Below are positions 43,028 through 51,090 of a stretch of DNA of 64,000 nucleotides, piece after piece. How positions within the stretch are numbered: position 1 is the first letter of the stretch; every line of letters begins with the position of its first letter. Both the position numbers and the translations under genes were made by a program. Source of the DNA: UBA4660 sp002405435 (GTDB taxonomy: Bacteria > Bacteroidota > Bacteroidia > Flavobacteriales_D > Sanyastnellaceae); the NCBI GenBank assembly GCA_036747335.1, contig DAIOCL010000003.1, positions 1 to 64,000 of the forward strand, written 5' to 3'. Below the pieces are notes generated by a model that was given only the letters and a program-made list of their open reading frames with translations, had not been told where the DNA came from and searched no databases.

Positions 43028-43864
43028 TCAGGCCGAAAAAATCGCCCGGTCCATCACATAGGTTTCCACCGGATTCAGGCAAAGTACCGGAATCTGGGTC
43101 TCGTTGGTGATGACCTGCTGCTCGTAACTCTGGTTGAAAAGGCTCATGAAACTATTGTCGTAGAAATTCATGATGCAGATGAGGTCGGCGTCTACAGAGG
43201 CTGCGTACTTAAGCAAGGCCTTCACGAATCCATCGCTTTTGCTTTCTGTAATCTCTACCTCATAGGGAACGCCGCGGTCTTCGAAATAGGACTTGGCGTA
43301 ATTGATGTTTCGGTTGAGCTGGTTTTTCAGGAACTCATCGGTTTCACCGGGAGATACAATATAGGCCTTCGACTTGAAATAGCGCGCCATGTCGGCTACG
43401 AGCGAGAGTTTTTGTTTTGTTTCCTTGTGCAGGTCGAGCGGTACGACAAGTTTCTGATAACCTGCCGGACGGATTTCCCGCTCCTGGCTGATAATGAAGG
43501 GAACGGTACTTTCTGTAACAATCTTCAGGGCCCTGCTGCCGGTGATAAACTGCATGCCGCGCAGGCCATGGGTGCCCATGATAATGAGGCTTGCGTCAAT
43601 CTCCGTGGCGACCTTGTCAATGTCCTCGAAAATGCTGCCGATCCGAACGATGGGAACAATCTCAATACCCGACTCCTGGGCAATGCGGCTGCGGAGTGTC
43701 TCGAGTTTCAGCCGGGCCTCGGAAATCTGCTTTTTGCTTTCAATAACGTGCACCAGGTGTATTTCTGCACCGATGGCGCGCGCCACCACGATGGCGTGCT
43801 GGAGGGCGGTGTCGCCTACCTTGGTAAAATCAGTAGGCACAAGAATGCGTTTGTACTGCGTCAT
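43028..43864 (-). CDS. Universal stress protein, two UspA domains
   Basis: 278 residues. The first UspA domain (MTQYKRILVPTDFTKVGDTAL) has the ATP-binding motif MGTHGLRGMQFITGSRALKI; the second (YQKLVVPLDLHKETKQKLSL) is degenerate, lacking a clear G-x2-G-x9-G motif. The pairing is common in Bacteroidota. It probably supports survival under stress; ATP binding is predicted for domain 1 only. It converges with the SpoIIE gene with 5 bp between. The promoter box TAGTTTTG is 30 bp upstream. Confidence 0.9.
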   Translation of the reverse strand: MTQYKRILVPTDFTKVGDTALQHAIVVARAIGAEIHLVHVIESKKQISEARLKLETLRSRIAQESGIEIVPIVRIGSIFEDIDKVATEIDASLIIMGTHGLRGMQFITGSRALKIVTESTVPFIISQEREIRPAGYQKLVVPLDLHKETKQKLSLVADMARYFKSKAYIVSPGETDEFLKNQLNRNINYAKSYFEDRGVPYEVEITESKSDGFVKALLKYAASVDADLICIMNFYDNSFMSLFNQSYEQQVITNETQIPVLCLNPVETYVMDRAIFSA

Positions 43865-43894
43865 AGAGCAAAGGAAAATTTAAATGTCAGCATG

Positions 43895-43902
43895 CAAAAC
43901 TA
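43895..43902 (-). promoter_or_regulatory. -7 promoter element of the universal stress gene
   Basis: TAGTTTTG on the minus strand (TAnnTTTG), 30 nt before the ATG at 43864. Confidence 0.45.
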
Positions 43903-43968
43903 ATCCAGAGTCAGCCCGGAATGCGCAGGCATCGTTTTGACATGCCTCAACCGCCTGGCTGACAATGC

Positions 43969-45468
43969 TCAGGCTGCGCGAAGTTCTATGCGGAAGGTGG
44001 TGCCTTTTCCTGGTTCGCTGCGGCGAATAAAGATGTGACCCTCGTGGTATTGGTCAATGATGCGACGGGCCAGCGAGAGCCCGAGGCCCCAGCCCCGCCT
44101 TTTGGTAGTAAAACCGGGTTTGAAAACCGTTTTCCACTGGTTTTTGGGCACGCCCTTGCCGCTGTCGGAGATTTCGAGCACGGCCTTTCCGGCCTCTTCA
44201 AACACCGCGGCGGTCAGTTGGCCGCTGCCCTCCATGGCGTCAACCGCGTTGCGCACGAGGTTTTCAAGTACCCAGCCAAAAAGCGGACGGTTGAGCCAGG
44301 CCGATAACCCCGGGTCTTTTGGGTCGAGCCGGAACTCCACGCTGCGGCTCATACGCGGCCGTAAATAGTCAAAAGCCTGTTGCACAACATCAGAGAGATT
44401 TTCTTCCTGCAGCTCAGGCACGCTGCCGATTTTGGAAAACCTTTCTGTGATGGTATTCAGCCGCTCAATGTCTTTGTTAAGCTCGGTAAGCACATTTTTA
44501 TCGGCCAGTTGCGTCTCAAGCAGGCTCGACCAGGCCATCAGGGAGCTCAGCGGCGTGCCGAGCTGGTGTGCCGTTTCCTTGGCCATGCCAACCCATACCT
44601 GGTTTTGCTCGGCTTTTCGGAAGGTGGAGAAAATAAGGTAGCTCACAAGCAGAAATACCCCCACCAGAATTAGCTGAAAAACAGGAAATAGTTTCAGTTG
44701 CTTGAGCACGCGGGAATCTTCATAGAAAATATAGTTGCGCCCTTGTCCTGGCAGCTCAATTTCTATAGGCGGATTTTCGCGCCGCATTTGTTCGAGTTTG
44801 TGCGACAGTTGTGTGGGCGTAGCCAGTTCGAGCGAGTCTATGTTGCCCGCCCGGAGTAGGCGTTGCTGGGAGGCGTCGGTGAGCAGCACCGGTGCTGAGG
44901 CGCTGTTCATCACCGTCTCGCTCAGGAAGGTGTTGATCAGGGTGTCGAGGTTTGACTGTAACTCGGCAAAGAGGTAGCTGTCGTTGTAATAGACCTTGTG
45001 GCCAACCTCGGGAAAAACGATAGGCGGATACCGATCCCTGAGCACCGCATACAGGCTGTCTATGTACGTGGTATCGGTTTCTTTGCCTTCCGGCAGGTTT
45101 GCACTGCCCACCAGCGCGTTGCGGTCGTCATAGATCAGTATCGGAATGGTGGTATTGCTCCAGATAAAATCGGTGATAAAGGTTAGGTCGCTCTGGTCGC
45201 TGGGGTCTGTCAGTATGCCGTAACCCTTGGCCAGAAGGTTGGCCCGTTTGCGCTCCTCAGACCGCAACTGTTCAAACAGCCTTTCGGTGAATCTTACCAG
45301 ATCGGCCCGCTGACGGATGGCCTCACTCCACAGCTGAACTTTTTTGTGTTCTTCATCACGGATCCTGTCGGCAATGTAATTGCTGTACCACAGGGTAGCA
45401 CCCACGATGCACATGGCCAGCAGAAACAAAAAAATCTTCCAGCGCTGCTTATTACTGTAGAGGTTCAT
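43969..45468 (-). CDS. Membrane sensor histidine kinase
   Basis: 499 residues. TM1 (about 12-29) and TM2 (about 263-281) flank a periplasmic sensor of about 230 residues. The core has the phospho-His box MAKETAHQLGTPLSSLMAW, N box LENLVRNAVDAM, G1 ISDSGKGVPK, F box VFKPGFTTKRRG and G2 GWGLGLSLAR. This is the HisKA-HATPase type with the Bacteroidota AHQLGTPL signature, with no HAMP visible. No response regulator is adjacent, so it is an orphan kinase. The nearest neighbour on that strand is the universal stress gene 104 bp downstream. Confidence 0.93.
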   Translation of the reverse strand: MNLYSNKQRWKIFLFLLAMCIVGATLWYSNYIADRIRDEEHKKVQLWSEAIRQRADLVRFTERLFEQLRSEERKRANLLAKGYGILTDPSDQSDLTFITDFIWSNTTIPILIYDDRNALVGSANLPEGKETDTTYIDSLYAVLRDRYPPIVFPEVGHKVYYNDSYLFAELQSNLDTLINTFLSETVMNSASAPVLLTDASQQRLLRAGNIDSLELATPTQLSHKLEQMRRENPPIEIELPGQGRNYIFYEDSRVLKQLKLFPVFQLILVGVFLLVSYLIFSTFRKAEQNQVWVGMAKETAHQLGTPLSSLMAWSSLLETQLADKNVLTELNKDIERLNTITERFSKIGSVPELQEENLSDVVQQAFDYLRPRMSRSVEFRLDPKDPGLSAWLNRPLFGWVLENLVRNAVDAMEGSGQLTAAVFEEAGKAVLEISDSGKGVPKNQWKTVFKPGFTTKRRGWGLGLSLARRIIDQYHEGHIFIRRSEPGKGTTFRIELRAA

Positions 45469-45607
45469 CTTGCAAGCCGGAAAGATAAGCCCGCCCTGCA
45501 GTTATGATGAAACGGGGGCTGAAAACTCGCCTCCTGGCGCGCGCCGTGCATGCGCTGAATCATGATAACTTGCGCACCGGGAAGAATAACCTTTAAATCC
45601 CGGAATC

Positions 45608-46483
45608 ATGAGTAACAAAGTATACATAGGCATCATCATCGTGATGCTGGGTGTCATTGGCTTTCTCGCCTATAAAATGAACACCCTGGAAAAAGAAAAA
45701 GTATATATTTACAAGGAGTATGAGAGTCTCGACATCGAGCGCCAGGGCCTTGCCATGGAGCTGGAGGAACTTAAGCTGAGCTACGACACCCTTTCCACCG
45801 ACAATGAAGCCATGAAGGCGGAGATTGAAGGTCAGCAAAAGGAAATCGAAAAACTGCTTACCAAGGTGAAAAACGGCAACTATGAAGTCAGCAAGCTGAA
45901 AAAGGAGGCCGAGACCCTCAGAACCATCATGAAAGGGTATATCCACCAGATTGACTCCCTCAACCAGCTCAACGAGCAGTTGACCTTTGAGCGGGATGCT
46001 GAGCGCAACAGGGCCAATGAGGCTACGGCGACAGTAAAACAACAAGAGGCAGACATCAAGGTGTTGGACGAGGCGGTGAAAACCTCTCAGATTCTGCAGG
46101 CCAGTTCATTCAGCAATACAGGCATCCAGCTGCGCAGCAACGGCAAGCAGGATGACACTGACCGGGCAGCGCGCAGCGAAATGATTAAGTCGTGCTTTAC
46201 TGTGCGCAAAAACCTGAATGCGCGCAATGGGGTGCGGAACATTTATTTGGCCGTAACGGGCCCTGATGGAGTCCTGCTGCCCAACAAGGAGGGTAACGCG
46301 GTCATTAAGGTCAATGGCAGTGAGCAGCCTTTCAGCGTGTCAAGGGAAATTGATTACCAGCGTGAAGACCTCGATGTCTGTGTATACTACTCGGCCCAGC
46401 AGACCCTGACCAAGGGGAATTACAAAATCTCAGTGTACGAGGGCGGACACCTCATTGGCCAGAGCGACTTGGTGTTGAGGTAG
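45608..46483 (+). CDS. Membrane-anchored coiled-coil protein
   Basis: 291 residues. One N-terminal transmembrane helix (about 7-23, IGIIIVMLGVIGFLAYK) is followed by a coiled coil of about 145 residues rich in Glu/Lys/Leu (LEKEKVYIYKEYESLDIERQ, GQQKEIEKLLTKVKNGNYEV). The C-terminal about 100 residues form a beta-rich domain (NIYLAVTGPDGVLLPNKEGN, LDVCVYYSAQQTLTKGNYKI). This architecture is typical of a conserved Bacteroidota hypothetical. Its 3' end overlaps the convergent outer-membrane-protein gene by 32 bp. Function is unknown; it is likely an envelope structural protein. Confidence 0.78.
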   Translation: MSNKVYIGIIIVMLGVIGFLAYKMNTLEKEKVYIYKEYESLDIERQGLAMELEELKLSYDTLSTDNEAMKAEIEGQQKEIEKLLTKVKNGNYEVSKLKKEAETLRTIMKGYIHQIDSLNQLNEQLTFERDAERNRANEATATVKQQEADIKVLDEAVKTSQILQASSFSNTGIQLRSNGKQDDTDRAARSEMIKSCFTVRKNLNARNGVRNIYLAVTGPDGVLLPNKEGNAVIKVNGSEQPFSVSREIDYQREDLDVCVYYSAQQTLTKGNYKISVYEGGHLIGQSDLVLR

Positions 46484-47336
46484 GCGGCGCATCTGCGCGC
46501 TTGCTGAGCGGAACATAGAAGCCAAAGGCAAAGCTGCGCTCGAAAAACGAGATGTTTTGACGGCCGCGCGCGTTGGTGTTTTCCTGTAGCATGATGTCTC
46601 CCAGGTGGGTCCATCCGGATTGGGCATGGCCCTGAAGAAATACCGCACCGAAACACTCCAAGCGGATACCGGCACCCAGGCTGAGTCCGTAACCGGCCAC
46701 GTGCGGCCGGTTGCGGAAATGTGTGCCGAAGAAGGTGAAGTCTGTCCAGGGCAACATGAGGCCGACCGAAGCGACCCCGTTAAGGGCCAGTTCGAAGTTC
46801 CCGTTTAGGCTGGACCACACGGGCGCACGACGCTCCAGCGCCAGGCGTATAAAGTTGAGTCCGTCGCTGTGGTGAAAGTCCATGAACCCGCGGTTGTAGA
46901 GCACATAGTCATGGTTGAACGTGCCGGTATAGTCAGGGTAGTCATAAACCTCCGGGTCGATGAAGCCCGATACCTGAACCAGCTGCGTGGTAATTAGGCG
47001 GTATTTCATGTGGTCCCAGCCGGCCGAAATGGCCCAGTTTGACTTGAAATAATAACCGATGCGCAGATTGAACTGGGGTATGGTGAGCCGGGTAGGACTG
47101 AGGTAAACCGACGGATTCCAGGGCTCGGGCATATCAACAGCCTTGGCATCGTGCAGGGTGAAATCAAACCCCGGTCCCTGCAGGTGAAGATTGCTGGTGT
47201 TGTAGTATGCGCGGTTGTATCCCCAGGTGAAATACAATGCCTTTTCCCAATCGCGGCCCCGGTGTGCCGCGTTGACCTGGGCCCGCAAAGGAGGCATTAA
47301 CAACATGAAAACAACCAAGAAAATAGTCCCCCGCAT
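46452..47336 (-). CDS. Probable outer-membrane beta-barrel protein
   Basis: 294 residues from ATG at 47336, where a signal peptide begins (MRGTIFLVVFMLLMPPLRAQ). The start at 47348 adds four residues. The rest is a pattern of amphipathic beta strands with aromatic girdles (RIGYYFKSNWAISAGWDHMK, GYGLSLGAGIRLECFGAVFL), ending about 20 residues after the last strand (FAFGFYVPL). No specific family is recognised. It overlaps the convergent coiled-coil gene by 32 bp and is divergent from yraN. A TACTTTCG box lies 15 bp upstream. Confidence 0.68.
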   Translation of the reverse strand: MRGTIFLVVFMLLMPPLRAQVNAAHRGRDWEKALYFTWGYNRAYYNTSNLHLQGPGFDFTLHDAKAVDMPEPWNPSVYLSPTRLTIPQFNLRIGYYFKSNWAISAGWDHMKYRLITTQLVQVSGFIDPEVYDYPDYTGTFNHDYVLYNRGFMDFHHSDGLNFIRLALERRAPVWSSLNGNFELALNGVASVGLMLPWTDFTFFGTHFRNRPHVAGYGLSLGAGIRLECFGAVFLQGHAQSGWTHLGDIMLQENTNARGRQNISFFERSFAFGFYVPLSKRADAPPTSTPSRSGQ

Positions 47337-47351
47337 CGGTGTAGCCATGTG

Positions 47352-47359
47352 CGAAAGTA
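47352..47359 (-). promoter_or_regulatory. -7 promoter element of the outer-membrane-protein gene
   Basis: TACTTTCG on the minus strand (TAnnTTCG), 15 nt before the ATG at 47336. It is only 3 nt before the ATG at 47348, which makes the 47336 start more likely. Confidence 0.35.
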
Positions 47360-47374
47360 CCGGATTATTGCCCC

Positions 47375-47755
47375 ATGGCAACAAGGAAAGACGGTCAGAG
47401 CACTGCAGAGAAGGGAAGGCTGGGGGAAGAAATCGCCTTGCGTCACCTGGGAGAAAAGGGATACCACATCGTCACCACACGGTTCAGGTTTCTCGGGGCC
47501 GAAATCGATATCATCGCAGAAACACCGACCCACCTGGTGTTTGTGGAGGTTAAGCTGCGCTTTACCGACACACACGGCGATCCGTGGGAGGCGGTGAACC
47601 TGGCGAAGCGGAAACGAATTGTGCTGGCGGCCGACGGCTACATCCGGGCTACCGGCGCCGCCAAAGAACCCCGGTTTGATATTGTCTCAGTGGTGTGCAA
47701 CCGCGGCAAAACAGAGGTCACACACCTTGAGGAGGCATTTTGGCCTTTGGGCTGA
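47375..47755 (+). CDS. yraN: YraN (UPF0102) family endonuclease-like protein
   Basis: 126 residues. The UPF0102 signature is clear: GRLGEEIALRHLGEKGYHIV, then RFLGAEIDIIAETPTHLVF and VEVKLRF, with the E-x-D...E-x-K nuclease triad intact, and the conserved KRKRIVLAADGYIR. It has an endonuclease fold resembling Holliday-junction resolvases; a biochemical role is not firmly established. The frame begins in the 38-bp gap to the divergent outer-membrane-protein gene. It ends 61 bp before the pseudouridine synthase gene, which has its own promoter-like box. Confidence 0.92.
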   Translation: MATRKDGQSTAEKGRLGEEIALRHLGEKGYHIVTTRFRFLGAEIDIIAETPTHLVFVEVKLRFTDTHGDPWEAVNLAKRKRIVLAADGYIRATGAAKEPRFDIVSVVCNRGKTEVTHLEEAFWPLG

Positions 47756-47764
47756 CTTAGGTTC

Positions 47765-47772
47765 TACCTTTG
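47765..47772 (+). promoter_or_regulatory. -7 promoter element of the pseudouridine synthase gene
   Basis: TACCTTTG matches TAnnTTTG, 44 nt before the ATG at 47817. Confidence 0.4.
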
Positions 47773-47816
47773 CCCCACCGGTTTCGCCGGGCAATAGCTT
47801 CAAATCAACACCGGAC

Positions 47817-48677
47817 ATGGCCTCTTCCACCAAGCGCGACCCATCATCACGCAACCAGCAAAAAAAGAAAACAACGTCACGCAGTGCGACAGGCAACAAA
47901 AAGCTCAACAAAGCCTTTGTTCCGAAAGCCAGGCCTGCGCGCGCGCAATCGGCTGGCGATGGTCTGATTCGCCTCAACCGCTACTTGTCCAATGCAGGGG
48001 TGGCCTCAAGGCGCGAGGCCGACAAACTGATCGAGATGGGCCTGGTGAAGGTCAACGGCAACGTGGTTACCGGATTGGGTACTAAGGTCAACCCCAAAAC
48101 AGACACGGTGGTATTTGACGACGTATCGCTCAAGCCGGAAAAAATGCAGTATGTGCTGCTTAACAAGCCCAAAGACTACATCACCACCATGGAAGATGAG
48201 CTCGGGCGCAAGACAGTCATGTCGCTCGTGCAGTCTGCATGCAAGGAGAGAATTTACCCCGTAGGGCGGCTCGACCGCAATACCACGGGCCTGCTGCTGT
48301 TTACCAATGACGGAGAGTTGGCCAAAAGGCTCACACACCCGCGCTACGCCTTCCCGAAGTTGTATCACGTGGAAACCTCCGAGAAAATAAAGCCCGAAGA
48401 CCTCGACAAAATCAGGAAGGGGGTGCAGCTCGAAGATGGCTACATCAAGGCCGATGAAATTGAGTATGTGGGCGAAGGCAGTAACCGGCGGGAAGTCGGA
48501 CTCAGAATTCACTCCGGCCGTAACCGGATCGTCAGAAGGATTTTTGAGCACCTCGGTTACACCATAAAAAAACTCGACCGGGTCATGTTTGCCGGACTGA
48601 CCAAAAAAGACCTGCCCAAGGGGCGTTACCGCCACCTGTCTGAAAACGAGGTCAACTTTTTGCGTATGATCAGATAA
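47817..48677 (+). CDS. 23S rRNA pseudouridine synthase, RluB/RsuA family
   Basis: 286 residues from ATG at 47817; the longer frame upstream is in the wrong context. A basic low-complexity N-terminus (about residues 1-45) precedes an S4 RNA-binding domain (IRLNRYLSNAGVASRREADK) and the RsuA-type catalytic domain: NKPKDYITTMEDELGRKTVM, catalytic Asp in VGRLDRNTTGLLLFTNDG, and EVGLRIHSGRNRIVRRIFEH. It probably makes pseudouridine in 23S rRNA (RluB site) in the cytoplasm. RluE/F cannot be excluded. The lysine-rich tail is common in Bacteroidota members. Confidence 0.93.
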   Translation: MASSTKRDPSSRNQQKKKTTSRSATGNKKLNKAFVPKARPARAQSAGDGLIRLNRYLSNAGVASRREADKLIEMGLVKVNGNVVTGLGTKVNPKTDTVVFDDVSLKPEKMQYVLLNKPKDYITTMEDELGRKTVMSLVQSACKERIYPVGRLDRNTTGLLLFTNDGELAKRLTHPRYAFPKLYHVETSEKIKPEDLDKIRKGVQLEDGYIKADEIEYVGEGSNRREVGLRIHSGRNRIVRRIFEHLGYTIKKLDRVMFAGLTKKDLPKGRYRHLSENEVNFLRMIR

Positions 48678-48695
48678 CCCTAAACGATTGCGCCC

Positions 48696-49424
48696 TTGTC
48701 TGACAGCCTGGTAATCATACCCACTTACAACGAGAAAGAAAATGTCGAGCGTATGGTGCGCACGGTGTTTGACCTGCCTCACGCCTTCGATGTACTTATT
48801 GTGGATGACGGCTCACCCGACGGCACAGCGTCGATCGTAAAGCAACTGCAGCAGGAGTTCTCAGGCCGGCTTCATCTGTTGGAGCGAAGCGGAAAACAGG
48901 GCCTCGGAACGGCATATATCGCCGGGTTTCGCTATGCCCTTGACCGGCCTTACCAGTATGTTTTTGAGATGGACTGCGATTTTTCCCATCCCCCCGCCGA
49001 CCTTGTGCGGCTCAGAGAGGCCTGTCTGCCGGGAAAGGCCGATGTCAGTATTGGATCACGGTACTGCCAGGGAGGATCGGTGGAAAACTGGCCCTTTAAG
49101 CGCCTTCTCATGAGCCGCGGCGCTTCTTGGTATGTCAACCTGGTATTGTGGTTGGGCATCAGTGATCCGACCGCGGGATTTATCTGCTACCGCAGTGAAG
49201 TGCTTCGGGCGATGGACCTGTACTCCATCCGCTTTGTCGGCTACGCCTTTCAGATAGAAATGAAGTATACCGCTCACCGGCTGGGATTTCGGCTGGCTGA
49301 GGTGCCCATCCGGTTTACCGACCGGGCGCTGGGAACGTCTAAAATGAGTATGGGTATTTTTAAAGAGGCGTTTTTCGGTGTGCTGACAATGCGATTCCGG
49401 CGCATAAGACGGGCAGTCAAATAA
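48696..49424 (+). CDS. Polyprenol-phosphate mannosyltransferase, DPM1 type
   Basis: 242 residues. GT2 family: LVIIPTYNEKENVERMVRTV, IVDDGSPDGTASIVK, the DxD motif in FEMDCDFSHPPADL, IGSRYCQGGSVENWPFKR and SVGISDPTAGF-like text (LGISDPTAGFICYRSEVL). It uses GDP-mannose to make polyprenol-phosphate mannose, a lipid-linked donor for protein or glycan mannosylation. No C-terminal transmembrane domain is present, so it is the DPM1-only form. The start appears to be TTG at 48696 because an in-frame stop at 48681 rules out any upstream ATG. It is 18 bp after the pseudouridine synthase gene. Confidence 0.92.
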   Translation: MSDSLVIIPTYNEKENVERMVRTVFDLPHAFDVLIVDDGSPDGTASIVKQLQQEFSGRLHLLERSGKQGLGTAYIAGFRYALDRPYQYVFEMDCDFSHPPADLVRLREACLPGKADVSIGSRYCQGGSVENWPFKRLLMSRGASWYVNLVLWLGISDPTAGFICYRSEVLRAMDLYSIRFVGYAFQIEMKYTAHRLGFRLAEVPIRFTDRALGTSKMSMGIFKEAFFGVLTMRFRRIRRAVK

Positions 49425-49590
49425 CCAATGACTGGCGCACCCGTCGGGAATAGTGCACAGGGCCGAGGGAGGCGCCACGGGCCAAACAGCGGCGAGCAGG
49501 GAAAGCCATGTTGCGACTCATCTGCGCAGTGTTTGAACGACCCCGTAAGTGTTGAAGAACCTAAAATGAACAGCACCCGCTGTGCGATCA

Positions 49591-49986
49591 ATGAAGTATG
49601 CCTTGACCCTGATGGCCCTGGTGTTCGCCTGTTTTTCATGTGAAACACCGCGTGCCGAAAAACCAGCCGACCTGTTACCCGAAGAAAAGGTGGTGGCGGT
49701 ATTGACAGAACTCGAACTGCTGGAAGCGGTTTACACCCTGGAGTTTCAAAAGCGCGACACGGCGCGCGCGGTGATGGCTCCTTACTACGACGAGGTATTC
49801 GCCCGTCACGGCGTCAGCCCTGAGCAGTTCACCAGCAGCCTCGCATGGCATGGCCAGGACCCCGACCGCATTCGCAACATTCGCTATAAAGTTTACGATG
49901 AGTTGTCTAAAATGCAGGCGGGCATGAAGGGCGCAAGTCAGCGCGACTCACTGCAGCAATCCGCGGGCGACACGCCGATGAAATAA
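49591..49986 (+). CDS. DUF4296 lipoprotein
   Basis: 131 residues from ATG at 49591; a GTG three codons earlier is also possible. MKYALTLMALVFACFSC ends in a lipobox (FSC), so it is probably lipidated. The rest is a DUF4296 domain: LLPEEKVVAVLTELELLEAVY, RHGVSPEQFTSSLAWHGQDP, NIRYKVYDELSKM. It is mostly helical and periplasmic, of unknown function. It overlaps the convergent epimerase gene by 39 bp. 166 bp without other features separate it from the mannosyltransferase gene. Confidence 0.85.
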   Translation: MKYALTLMALVFACFSCETPRAEKPADLLPEEKVVAVLTELELLEAVYTLEFQKRDTARAVMAPYYDEVFARHGVSPEQFTSSLAWHGQDPDRIRNIRYKVYDELSKMQAGMKGASQRDSLQQSAGDTPMK

Positions 49987-50973
49987 CGCCGCCTCTTCAA
50001 TGGCTTCTTCAATCGGCGCAAAGGCAAGGCCGGTAGCGCGTTGAATTTTTGTATTGTCGTAGGAGACCTGCAGTCCGGTGTTGAATACAGACTCTGCGGT
50101 GATGTCGGCTTTCTTGCCGGTAAAGACTTCCCGGAGCCAGTGGCCGGCGATAGCCAGGTGCAGCAACCATCCGGGCGCATGGCGTTGCGGAGCGCGCCGC
50201 TCCAGTGCATGGCAGATGAGACGGCACAGCGTAGCGTAAGACAAGTTGGCTCCCACACAGGTATAGCGCTCACCGGTTTGGGCGCCTGATAGCAGCGCGA
50301 TGGAAAACCGAGCAAGGTCTGACGCGCCGGTAAACCCCGATTGTCCTTCGCTGTAGAAAGGCAGCCCCCTGTCGAGCAGCGTCACCAGGGCATTGCTGCT
50401 TCGGCCCGGCTCGCCGGCACCCAGCACCACCCCCGGATTGACAACAAAGGCATTGAGCCCCTCCTCTATCGCCCGGAAGACCTCCATTTCGGCCAGGTGT
50501 TTAGACAGCGCATAATGCGTGTGTGGAAGTGCGCTGCGCCAGGGGTCTGACTCGCGCACCACGTCGCCGCTGGCAGGGCGTCCCAGTGCTGCAATCGAGC
50601 TCACATGGGCAAACCGCGTTACCCCGAGTTGCGAAGCCACTTCCAATGCGCAGGTGGTACCCGCTACATTCACCCGGTACATCCAGGCCCGGTCTTTACG
50701 GTGGTAAGAAACCACGCCGGCCGCGTGCATCACGGTATGGCACCCCGCCATAGCCGTTGCCAGCGCCTCAGGATCCAGCACATCTCCCTCAGACCAGGCA
50801 AGTTGGGCGTAAAGTGCGGATCCCGCGGCCGGGTCGAGATGCAGAAAAATACGCCTAACCCATGCGCGCGGCTCATCGCCCCGCACAAGGCAACGTACCG
50901 GCATGCCTTGCCTCGCCGCTTCAAAAGCCAAGTGGCTGCCAACCAGGCCCCCGGCACCGGTGATCAATATCAT
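49948..50973 (-). CDS. NAD-dependent epimerase/dehydratase, SDR family
   Basis: 341 residues. Extended SDR: the GAGGLVGSHLAFEA dinucleotide loop, DVLDPEALATAMAGCHTVMH, the Ser in FAHVSSIAALG and the catalytic Tyr-Lys in HYALSKHLAEM. NPGVVLGAGEPGRSSNALV and the C-terminal half suggest a reductase/epimerase acting on nucleotide-sugar-like or isoprenoid/hydroxy substrates (dihydroflavonol-reductase-like subgroup). The exact substrate cannot be given. A TACTTTCG box lies 5 bp upstream of its ATG. Its 3' end overlaps the DUF4296 gene. Confidence 0.88.
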   Translation of the reverse strand: MILITGAGGLVGSHLAFEAARQGMPVRCLVRGDEPRAWVRRIFLHLDPAAGSALYAQLAWSEGDVLDPEALATAMAGCHTVMHAAGVVSYHRKDRAWMYRVNVAGTTCALEVASQLGVTRFAHVSSIAALGRPASGDVVRESDPWRSALPHTHYALSKHLAEMEVFRAIEEGLNAFVVNPGVVLGAGEPGRSSNALVTLLDRGLPFYSEGQSGFTGASDLARFSIALLSGAQTGERYTCVGANLSYATLCRLICHALERRAPQRHAPGWLLHLAIAGHWLREVFTGKKADITAESVFNTGLQVSYDNTKIQRATGLAFAPIEEAIEEAALFHRRVARGLLQ

Positions 50974-50978
50974 GACGG

Positions 50979-50986
50979 CGAAAGTA
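50979..50986 (-). promoter_or_regulatory. -7 promoter element of the epimerase gene
   Basis: TACTTTCG on the minus strand (TAnnTTCG), 5 nt before the ATG at 50973, again an almost leaderless arrangement. Confidence 0.35.
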
Positions 50987-51051
50987 CCCTCATTCTACCC
51001 ACATGCGGCAGCGCAGGTGCGTGAGATGAAAAAGAAACGGCCCGGGGAAAT

Positions 51052-51059
51052 TACCTTTG
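51052..51059 (+). promoter_or_regulatory. -7 promoter element of trhO
   Basis: TACCTTTG matches TAnnTTTG, 31 nt before the ATG at 51091. Confidence 0.45.
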
Positions 51060-51090
51060 TCCAGCGCCAGGAAGGAAGCCGCAACCCAAG

